DNA from: JBFKOL01 sp041628815
Lineage (GTDB): Bacteria > Bacteroidota > Bacteroidia > Chitinophagales > Saprospiraceae
Assembly (NCBI GenBank): GCA_041628815.1
Contig: JBFKOL010000120.1
Span: forward strand, 1 to 10,973
Direction of reading: 5' to 3'
Length of the DNA: 10,973 nt
Shown: positions 1 to 5,280 of the stretch, one piece after another
How positions within the stretch are numbered: position 1 is the first letter of the stretch
Layout of the letters: each line of letters starts with the position of its first letter
The notes under the pieces: generated by a model
Databases searched by the model: none
What the model was told of the DNA's origin: nothing
The model's input: only the letters and a program-made list of their open reading frames with translations
Made by a program: the position numbers and the translations under genes

Positions 1-747
1 AAACTGATCCAGCTTGGGCTTGATAATGATTTCTGTACGTCGGTTAAGACTTCGGCCAAAATCTGAATTATTCACGCTTTTGGGTTGATACGAAGCTCTG
101 CCGGCAGCGGTTAGTCTCCCGGGATGAACATCAAATCGCTCCTGCAACAACCGGACGACAGCCGTGGCCCTGCTAACGCTGAGATCCCAATTGTCCTCAT
201 AGCTGGAATTGGCTATTGGTACATTGTCCGTATGACCCTCTACCATCACTTCCATCTGATCGTGATCATTGATGACTTTTGCCACTTTACCGAGGATTTC
301 GAAAGCACGAGGAGAAACTGACGCACTGGCAGTCTGGAAAAGCATCTTATCAGCAATAGAAATATAGACAGCACTCCCTCGTACTTCTACCGCTATGTCT
401 TCATCGTAAAAGTCATCGAGGCTGCGCTTAAGATTGGATACGAGAACAAAATTAATCGAGTCCTTTTCATGAATCCTGTCAGTAAGGTTTCTTATATAGG
501 CATTTTGCTTAATAATAGACTCCAACGAACTCTGAATACTCTGTGCCTCCACTTTGTTGATGACACTCAATTCGCTCAGTGTTCCAAGTAAACTCGCATT
601 GGTAGATTGTTGAATCTCTAGCTGCTCCTGTACAAGAGACAACTGTTCCTTTTTTGCTTGATGCTCTGCCTCCAGGGTCTTGATTTTGCCACTATTGCAG
701 CCAGAAGACAGGATGATGGTCAGGATAACGAAGATGACGATTCTCAT
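1..747 (-). CDS. OmpA/MotB-family outer-membrane lipoprotein (partial, 3' end missing)
   Basis: The frame opens with ATG at 747 and stays open to the window edge, giving 249 residues without a stop, so the C-terminus is cut. The N-terminus is a lipoprotein signal: MRIVIFVILT followed by a lipobox ending L-S-S-G-C, with Cys17 as the lipidated residue. Residues about 20-95 are rich in Glu, Gln, Lys and Leu and look like a coiled-coil stalk. Residues about 120-245 form an OmpA C-terminal-like domain: EGHTDN (170-175), then N186-W-D-L-S-V-S-R193-A, and NRRTEI near 235-240. These are the positions that bind diaminopimelate of peptidoglycan in the OmpA/MotB family. The likely role is tethering the outer membrane to peptidoglycan. 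The visible end resembles the usual last 10-20 residues of such proteins, so little is probably missing. Family call firm, specific role unknown. Confidence 0.9.
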   Translation of the reverse strand, partial: MRIVIFVILTIILSSGCNSGKIKTLEAEHQAKKEQLSLVQEQLEIQQSTNASLLGTLSELSVINKVEAQSIQSSLESIIKQNAYIRNLTDRIHEKDSINFVLVSNLKRSLDDFYDEDIAVEVRGSAVYISIADKMLFQTASASVSPRAFEILGKVAKVINDHDQMEVMVEGHTDNVPIANSSYEDNWDLSVSRATAVVRLLQERFDVHPGRLTAAGRASYQPKSVNNSDFGRSLNRRTEIIIKPKLDQF

Positions 748-796
748 GAACTGGGATTTTTACATAGAACGCATCAACAATGTGGATTCTTCTGAA

Positions 797-825
797 GTAA
801 ACCCTGAATTTTATCCCGGGTTTAC
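797..825. other. Inverted repeat (8-bp perfect arms) between two minus-strand genes
   Basis: GTAAACCC (797-804) is the exact reverse complement of GGGTTTAC (818-825), with a 13-base loop. It lies just 3' of the aldo/keto reductase stop and about 50-80 bases upstream of the OmpA-like start. There is no T-run after either arm on the minus strand, so a classical intrinsic terminator is not shown. It could be a mRNA-stabilising hairpin, a terminator lacking a U-tract, or an operator. No convincing TAnnTTTG box was found between 748 and 840. Confidence 0.35.
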
Positions 826-840
826 CCGTAAGAATTGCCG

Positions 841-1857
841 TTAAGTCAAAATAGCACTAATCTTATCCAGTTCTTCTGTGCCGAATTCAAGATTTTTCAG
901 GGCACCGATATTGTCAATAAGTTGTTCAGTTCTGCTCACACCGACAAGGACTGAAGTAACCCGCTCGTCCTTGAGCAGCCAAGCTATAGCCATCTGCGCT
1001 AAGGATTGACCTCTCGACCTGGCTATCTCGTTGAGTCGCTTTACCTTATCTATGACTTCTCCTGTGATTTGATCGGTTTTCAGGTACCTGCCATCTCTTA
1101 CCGCTCTTGACTTTTCTGGGAATCCTTTCAAATACTTATTAGTCAATATGCCTTGCTCAAGAGGAGAAAATACGATGCTCCCTGTCCCCGTTTTTTCCAA
1201 CACATCGAGCAGGCCATTTTCAACCCATCTGTCAAACATGCTGTAGCGTGGTTGGTGTATAAAAAGTGGGGTGCCCATTTGGTCGAGCAATTCGGCTAAT
1301 CTCTTTGTCCTTTCTGCTTCATATTGACTAACACCCACATAAAGTGCTTTACCCTGCCTGACGATTTGATCCAATGCCCCAACCGTTTCTTCAAGTGGCG
1401 TATCAGGATCAGGTCTGTGATGGTAGAATACATCTACATAATCCAAACCCATTCTTTTCAAGCTCTGATCCAGGCTTGCAATTAAGTATTTTCTTGAACC
1501 ATAGTTGCCGTAAGGTCCGGGCCACATGTCCCAGCCTGCTTTGGTCGATATAAAAAGTTCATCCCTGTACGGCGCGAAATCTCTGGCGAAAATTTTTCCA
1601 AAATTCTCCTCCGCAGAGCCGAATGGCGGCCCATAGTTGTTGGCGAGGTCAAAGTGGTTGATCCCATGATCAAAAGCGTAACGCAATATTTTACGTCCTT
1701 CCACCAGATCATCCCGGTCGCCATAATTGTGCCATAACCCCAGTGAGATCATGGGCAGGTCAATGCCGCTTCTCCCGCATCTGCGATAGCTCATTTCGTC
1801 GTAGCGGCCATATCTTGCTGAGTAATTTATAAAGTGGTCCCTGTCGTGAATCCTCAT
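841..1857 (-). CDS. Aldo/keto reductase, YghZ/GpmA (L-glyceraldehyde 3-phosphate reductase-like)
   Basis: This is an NADPH-dependent cytosolic aldo/keto reductase of TIM-barrel fold. From memory it aligns along its whole length with E. coli YghZ (GpmA/GpmR), which reduces L-glyceraldehyde 3-phosphate and detoxifies methylglyoxal. The catalytic tetrad is visible: Asp70 and Tyr75 in H-F-D-L-A-N-N-Y-G, Lys106 in S-T-K-A-G, and His147 in F-Y-H-H-R. Family blocks SLGLWHN, GSAEENFG, MWPGPYG, SRKYL and KRMGLDYVD are also present, and the C-terminal cofactor part has W-L-L-K-D-E-R-V-T-S-V-L-V-G. I chose ATG at 1857 (338 residues). It lies 4 bases after the stop of the upstream gene, and the N-terminus then fits the family. 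A longer frame from 1905 would overlap that gene by 44 bases and add 16 atypical residues. It is likely cotranscribed with the exported protein upstream. The substrate is inferred only. Confidence 0.92.
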   Translation of the reverse strand: MRIHDRDHFINYSARYGRYDEMSYRRCGRSGIDLPMISLGLWHNYGDRDDLVEGRKILRYAFDHGINHFDLANNYGPPFGSAEENFGKIFARDFAPYRDELFISTKAGWDMWPGPYGNYGSRKYLIASLDQSLKRMGLDYVDVFYHHRPDPDTPLEETVGALDQIVRQGKALYVGVSQYEAERTKRLAELLDQMGTPLFIHQPRYSMFDRWVENGLLDVLEKTGTGSIVFSPLEQGILTNKYLKGFPEKSRAVRDGRYLKTDQITGEVIDKVKRLNEIARSRGQSLAQMAIAWLLKDERVTSVLVGVSRTEQLIDNIGALKNLEFGTEELDKISAILT

Positions 1858-1861
1858 CTTT

Positions 1862-2524
1862 TCATAGATTTTGCAGGTATTGCAATACCGCAATATAGTC
1901 ATCAATTTCCCTCATTTTGAGATTTTTTGTCTTAATGAAATCCTCTGCCTTCTCTTGATCGGTCAAAAGTTTCACAAATTCCTTTTTACGTAACTTCAGG
2001 TCATATCGTTTACCTCCGACCAACAAACTATATTGCTGTTTCGGGCTGAATCTCTTCATCACCCTTGTCTCTCCATAATTGTTGAATGTCTTTTCAGACA
2101 AGGCTACCCAAAACTCTTCTACAAGGCAGTACTCTCCACCTTCATATAATGTAAAGACATAGGGTATCTTCGACTCGACATCTCCTCCATTCACGATCTC
2201 AAAGGTCTTACCATCTGCTGTACAAACGGTCTTTGTCAAGTAGGACATGTCCACTTCCATTATGCGCTCGGATTTTCGGGCTTCTACGCCACCGGAGTAC
2301 CCATTCAGGTTAACATCCACCCCTTTGATTTGATTGCCGTCAACATCCGTAAAATCACATTTTGCCCAATTCTCCAAGTAGTAGGGAGATCCTTTGATTT
2401 CGCTGTAACGGTTGGCATTAATCACGGATTTCTCATCGATAAAAAATGCGCCCTGCGAGCTCACAAAGGAGCAGGCGCCATTAAAGACGATCAACAGAAC
2501 AATAAATGAAACGTGTCGAGTCAT
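1862..2524 (-). CDS. Exported protein of unknown function
   Basis: A 220-residue protein starting with ATG at 2524. Residues 1-24 form an export signal: Arg/His, a hydrophobic stretch V-S-F-I-V-L-L-I-V-F, then N-G-A-C18. The residue at -3 to this Cys is Asn, so lipidation is uncertain, and signal peptidase I cleavage a little later (around SSQG) is equally possible. The mature part begins near an E-I-K-G-S-P-Y-Y-L-E-N-W motif and is rich in short beta-strand-like stretches. It ends with a Lys/Glu-rich, probably helical tail (about 180-220). The general look (G-S-P-Y near the N-terminus, a central KRFSPKQQYSLL block, a charged helical C-terminus) recalls small envelope proteins common in Bacteroidota, but I cannot name the family. 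It is the first gene of a unit with the aldo/keto reductase (4-base gap). Confidence 0.8.
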   Translation of the reverse strand: MTRHVSFIVLLIVFNGACSFVSSQGAFFIDEKSVINANRYSEIKGSPYYLENWAKCDFTDVDGNQIKGVDVNLNGYSGGVEARKSERIMEVDMSYLTKTVCTADGKTFEIVNGGDVESKIPYVFTLYEGGEYCLVEEFWVALSEKTFNNYGETRVMKRFSPKQQYSLLVGGKRYDLKLRKKEFVKLLTDQEKAEDFIKTKNLKMREIDDYIAVLQYLQNL

Positions 2525-2545
2525 TGCTTAACCATATTGAATCAG

Positions 2546-2553
2546 CAAAGTTA
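2546..2553 (-). promoter_or_regulatory. Bacteroidota -7 box (TAACTTTG) for the exported protein/aldo-keto reductase unit
   Basis: On the minus strand 2553-2546 reads TAACTTTG, an exact match to the Bacteroidota TAnnTTTG -7 consensus. It is 21 bases before the ATG at 2524, which would leave a very short leader. No clear TTTG -33 element is visible, only T-rich sequence. Confidence 0.55.
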
Positions 2554-2685
2554 ATTCAGACGAGTGTAAAACGGCGAAAAGGGGTTGTTTCTGTACAAAT
2601 TTCTTTCATCTTAATGTCCTGCGGTGTTGCCAGAACTCGAGACCGGCATGGACAAGATTGAGCTGACCACGGGCCGGCTGTAAAT

Positions 2686-2880
2686 ATGAACAAAAAGCTT
2701 CCTCAAAAATCATGGTGTGGGCACGTCCCGGAGGTTGAATCTTATACAATTGATCCCTATTCTGTCACATTACTATTTGATGTTTCGTGCGGTTCCGACC
2801 CATCTTATTCCAACTTGTTCTCTTTTGTCCAAAACTGTCAAAAACGCATGTTGAGCAGTGGTCTATATTTGACTCGATAA
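2686..2880 (+). CDS. Doubtful short ORF, possibly a degenerate upstream copy of the peptide genes
   Basis: A 64-codon ORF from ATG at 2686, containing three Cys and no signal peptide. It ends inside or just after the TATATTTG promoter for the next gene, and nothing at its start suggests expression. Its last ~40 bases resemble the 3' end of the first peptide gene: both contain GCATGTT, then TGGT, an AT-rich stretch, and ACTCGATAAT (2872-2881 here, 3136-3145 there). That suggests duplicated DNA rather than a separate functional gene. Probably non-coding or a relic. Confidence 0.2.
   Translation: MNKKLPQKSWCGHVPEVESYTIDPYSVTLLFDVSCGSDPSYSNLFSFVQNCQKRMLSSGLYLTR
2864..2871 (+). promoter_or_regulatory. 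Bacteroidota -7 box (TATATTTG) for the cysteine-rich peptide operon
   Basis: TATATTTG matches TAnnTTTG exactly and lies 37 bases before the ATG at 2909, implying a leader of roughly 30 bases. A TTG at 2851-2853 is too close to be an ideal -33 element. It is the only good plus-strand promoter I see before the peptide/lipoprotein cassette. Confidence 0.55.
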
Positions 2881-2908
2881 TATTTACTAAATCTAAAATT
2901 ACAACGGT

Positions 2909-3136
2909 ATGAAGAAGTTTCTTATGGCAGCGTTTCTGTGCATGGGTTCACTTAGCATGATCAATCCGGCATCAGTACTTCAGGCACAAGAACCCGGAGA
3001 TATTACCACGAAGTACAAGATGGTAATGAAGATGATAAACCCATGTCTGGTGAAATTCACATGCACCAATGTGGTTGGTGATCAATGCAGTCACAAGGGT
3101 GCATGTTTCATGGTTTCCTGGTGCATTTTATACTAA
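2909..3136 (+). CDS. Small secreted cysteine-rich peptide 1
   Basis: A 75-residue precursor. Residues 1-26/27 form a Sec-type signal: M-K-K, a hydrophobic core, and an L-Q-A or A-Q end (cleavage probably before or after Gln27). The mature peptide is about 48 residues, with several Lys early on and five cysteines spaced C46-x5-C52-x7-C60-x5-C66-x5-C72. It ends in W-C-I-L-Y. There is no double-glycine leader. It is paralogous to the next peptide: both have a K-Y/L-rich stretch, then C-x5-C-T-N, then a final hydrophobic Cys three to four residues from the end. The odd cysteine number would leave one free thiol or allow an intermolecular bridge. It is first in a tight plus-strand cassette with peptide 2 (17-base gap) and a lipoprotein. 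The role is unknown. By layout it resembles the NVEALA-type small exported proteins beside beta-propeller lipoproteins in Bacteroidota, but the NVEALA motif itself is absent. Confidence 0.75.
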   Translation: MKKFLMAAFLCMGSLSMINPASVLQAQEPGDITTKYKMVMKMINPCLVKFTCTNVVGDQCSHKGACFMVSWCILY

Positions 3137-3153
3137 CTCGATAATCATTGAAT

Positions 3154-3384
3154 ATGAAAAGTATAAAAGCAATGTTAGTCGGGTTTATATGCTTGCTCGC
3201 TTTGGCCGGTGTAAGGAACGAGGTCCAGGCATGCGGATCTAATCAAAAACTGTACAAAGCATTGGTCAAATACAGCCCCAAATGTGAGGTAATCATTTTC
3301 TGTACCAATACTGAAAGTACCAACCCATACATGGCATGTTGTGTACCTGGTTCGGTTATCATCATCGATGTTTGTGTACTGTGA
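3154..3384 (+). CDS. Small secreted cysteine-rich peptide 2
   Basis: A 76-residue precursor. I took ATG at 3154. A frame from TTG at 3148 would add only two residues. Residues 1-26 form a signal (M-K-S-I-K, a hydrophobic core, then N-E-V-Q-A), followed directly by Cys27. This can be a signal peptidase I site or a loose lipobox (V-Q-A-C), so the peptide may be free or lipidated. The other mature cysteines are 44, 50, 62, 63 and 74, six in all with Cys27. The alignment with peptide 1 is clear at K-L-Y-K-x-L-V-K, C44-x5-C50-T-N, and the terminal V-C-V-L. The cysteine pair 62-63 is unlike the single cysteines of peptide 1. It sits 17 bases after peptide 1 and 9 bases before the lipoprotein gene, so all three are probably one transcript. 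Function unknown. Confidence 0.75.
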   Translation: MKSIKAMLVGFICLLALAGVRNEVQACGSNQKLYKALVKYSPKCEVIIFCTNTESTNPYMACCVPGSVIIIDVCVL

Positions 3385-3393
3385 GGCTAGGTA

Positions 3394-4599
3394 ATGGAAA
3401 ATAAGAAATACTACTCGGCAATTTGGGTTTTAGCGGCTTTGGGTTTGTGGTCATCTTGTATCACGAGTGATGGCAAGGTGGCCACACCACCCAGACCTTT
3501 ACCGGTAGAGTTGAAATCTGAGGTATTCATGATACCGGACTCCGTATCTACCGACATCGGAAAATATCAGTTCACAAATGGTAATTTCTATTTCAACGCT
3601 GCGATTCCCGAGGAAATAGAAGTATATAAAATCAACATAATAGAGGGTTCTGCCAGCGTTTTATTCCGGCTGACCAGTAAAATCCAGCCTTTTGATATCG
3701 ATCCCACGGACTTTGGATTTTATGTAAACCTCGAAAAAAATGGCGCAGAAACTATTGAAATTATTGAGCGAGGAAGAAGTTTTCACCTGTTCACATCGGA
3801 TCGATACATTTCTTCGGTTTCCGTACCAGAAAATGAAGGTTCCTGTCTTCTGAACAATGTAGTAAGACAGATTCCGGTACATTTTCTGGGCAACGATCGC
3901 TTTGCCCTTTCCAGCTGTTATTTCAGTCAGGAAGACCCCGAAATTTTCAAACGGGCTTATAATGTTTTCAGGCTTCCAGACCCGTTGAATAACGACGCAG
4001 TCTTTGGAGTGCTATTCCCTCCCGAATACCACGATCGCGTACTTCCGATCAACGCACTGGTCGAGACAACGATTAATAGTATGAACGAAAACCTGTTCAT
4101 TAATTTCAGTGTTTCTTCAAACATTTACCGCTACGATTCCCTCTTGAAGCCCAAAAGTGCTGTAAGAATCAGTTCTGGGGCTTTTGATGGCATTAAAGCG
4201 GCCAATAGTGAAATCATCAAAGATCCATATGAAGAAATGATTCACTATTTTCAAAATGGTCACTACCCGCATATGATCCTTGTTGATGAATATGATTTAC
4301 TGATCCGTTTTGCGAGATGGCTCGATCCTTCGTTTGTAAATGTTCCGTACCGCAACCAACACGAAAGGATATCCAAAATGCGTGATTACCTCAACCATTC
4401 CATGATCCTTTACAATTTTAAAAGCGATAGACACATTGGGGAGTACATCTTGGACCATTCCGGATTAAGTGTCGATGTAGCCTTTTTCTACGACAACTCC
4501 ATTTACATCCACGATTCGGAAGGGTTTCATGAAGAGGACAACGCGTTGGTTTTTGTCAAGATACCAATAGAAACCTTATTATTGGGTGAGAACAAATAA
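3394..4599 (+). CDS. Lipoprotein, probable DUF4221-like beta-propeller protein
   Basis: A 401-residue protein. The signal is M-E-N-K-K, a hydrophobic stretch 8-19, then S-S-C22 as the probable lipidation site. The residue at -3 is Trp, looser than the usual Leu, which Bacteroidota lipoboxes often tolerate. The mature protein consists of repeated beta-strand-rich units of about 40-60 residues, near 55-95, 100-145, 160-195, 230-262, 292-320 and 355-392. Several contain a hydrophobic strand, a polar turn, and an Y-D/Y-K or aromatic pair (Y-R-Y-D-S-L near 245-250). The last unit reads V-D-V-A-F-F-Y-D-N-S-I-Y-I, then an acidic loop E-E-D-N before a final hydrophobic strand. Length, lipobox and ending resemble DUF4221/TolB-like six-bladed propeller lipoproteins of Bacteroidota. 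This is from memory and not certain. It is the last gene of the peptide cassette and converges on trmH with 24 bases between. Confidence 0.7.
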   Translation: MENKKYYSAIWVLAALGLWSSCITSDGKVATPPRPLPVELKSEVFMIPDSVSTDIGKYQFTNGNFYFNAAIPEEIEVYKINIIEGSASVLFRLTSKIQPFDIDPTDFGFYVNLEKNGAETIEIIERGRSFHLFTSDRYISSVSVPENEGSCLLNNVVRQIPVHFLGNDRFALSSCYFSQEDPEIFKRAYNVFRLPDPLNNDAVFGVLFPPEYHDRVLPINALVETTINSMNENLFINFSVSSNIYRYDSLLKPKSAVRISSGAFDGIKAANSEIIKDPYEEMIHYFQNGHYPHMILVDEYDLLIRFARWLDPSFVNVPYRNQHERISKMRDYLNHSMILYNFKSDRHIGEYILDHSGLSVDVAFFYDNSIYIHDSEGFHEEDNALVFVKIPIETLLLGENK

Positions 4600-4623
4600 T
4601 AAGCGTGGGATGTATGGCGGCCA

Positions 4624-5250
4624 TTACTCCATCCGTCCCTTGGTCCTGGAACGATGATGAATGCGTACATAGGATTCAAGTTCTGCTTGATCCTCCTTTT
4701 TTTCTCCGAAATCGCGATCGTATCGACCATCAAGGAATCTCTGCCGATAAACCTCATAAAGGCTTACAGCACATGCCACAGATATGTTGAGGCTTTGAAC
4801 GAATCCTTTCTGGGGAATCGCGAAATGGCCGTCGAGCTGTTGTATCAATTCCTTTGAAATACCGTCATGCTCGTTGCCAAATGCCAGGGCAACTGATTGC
4901 GTCCAGTCCATCTCATACAAATCACCTGCTCCTTGGCCAAAATGTGTGCCTAGGATTTTTCCATATTTTGACCGGATGATTTCTACCGCATCTTCAAGAC
5001 TCCGATGATAATGGATTTTTATCCACTTTCTGCTCCCGGATGAGCTCTTGTGACCCGGTATTATTCCTCTTTGCTGGAGTTCTGGTTCGGTATAGATGAC
5101 GTATATTTCGCCGATTCCAACTGCATCACAAGTGCGGATGACGGCCCCTATATTGTGGGGATCGTGGACATTCTCAAGCACAACTGTCAGGTCATACTGC
5201 CTGTTCCTGACCACATTTTTGATGCGTTCGATTCTTTCCGGGGTAATCAA
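4624..5250 (-). CDS. trmH: tRNA (guanosine(18)-2'-O)-methyltransferase, TrmH-type SPOUT enzyme
   Basis: A SAM-dependent SPOUT RNA 2'-O-methyltransferase of the TrmH/SpoU family. It most resembles TrmH, which methylates G18 in the D-loop of tRNAs. Motif 1 is N-V-H-D-P-H-N-I-G-A-V-I-R-T (27-40) with Asn33 and the catalytic-type Arg39. Motif 2 is F-G-N-E-H-D-G-I (124-131) with Glu127. Motif 3 is I-P-Q-K-G-F-V-Q-S-L-N-I-S-V-A (145-159) with Ser153 and Asn155 of the trefoil knot. A charged C-terminal tail (170-208) matches the tRNA-binding extension of TrmH. There is no ATG in frame between the upstream stop (5281-5283) and motif 1. The best start is TTG at 5250 (208 residues), with ATT at 5265 as a rarer alternative. 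It is the last gene of the nusB-guaA-lipoprotein-trmH run, 30 bases after its neighbour. A related rRNA 2'-O-methylase role cannot be excluded. Confidence 0.9.
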   Translation of the reverse strand: MITPERIERIKNVVRNRQYDLTVVLENVHDPHNIGAVIRTCDAVGIGEIYVIYTEPELQQRGIIPGHKSSSGSRKWIKIHYHRSLEDAVEIIRSKYGKILGTHFGQGAGDLYEMDWTQSVALAFGNEHDGISKELIQQLDGHFAIPQKGFVQSLNISVACAVSLYEVYRQRFLDGRYDRDFGEKKEDQAELESYVRIHHRSRTKGRME

Positions 5251-5280
5251 GTGCTGTCTTTTAATTGATTGCCGCGCGTA

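Larger units (their letters stand above)
2525..2908. other. 384-base intergenic region between divergent units
   Basis: This is the longest stretch without a confident gene. It holds the left-facing promoter (2546-2553) and a GC-rich block (about 2621-2680) that stands out against AT-rich surroundings. Within it a minus-strand frame runs 2713-2606 (35 residues from ATG, ending in a GLEFWQHRRTLR motif), and a plus-strand frame runs 2624-2683 (19 codons from GTG). A further ORF lies at 2686-2880, and the right-facing promoter is at 2864-2871. I see no tRNA, no long inverted repeat and no transposase remnant that I can name. Confidence 0.6.

Noticed and set aside
1862..1905. Longer aldo/keto reductase start at 1905
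   Set aside because: It overlaps the upstream gene by 44 bases and adds 16 residues not typical of the family; ATG at 1857 fits spacing and alignment.
2909..3384. Class II bacteriocins or RiPP precursors with double-glycine leaders
   Set aside because: Both peptides have Sec-type signals and no GG processing site, and no maturase or peptidase-ABC transporter is in the window.
4608..4634. Weak hairpin between the convergent lipoprotein and trmH ends (GGATG/CATCC around ATGGC/GCCAT)
   Set aside because: Only short interrupted stems and no T-run on either strand; it also runs into the trmH coding end, so it is not reported as a terminator.
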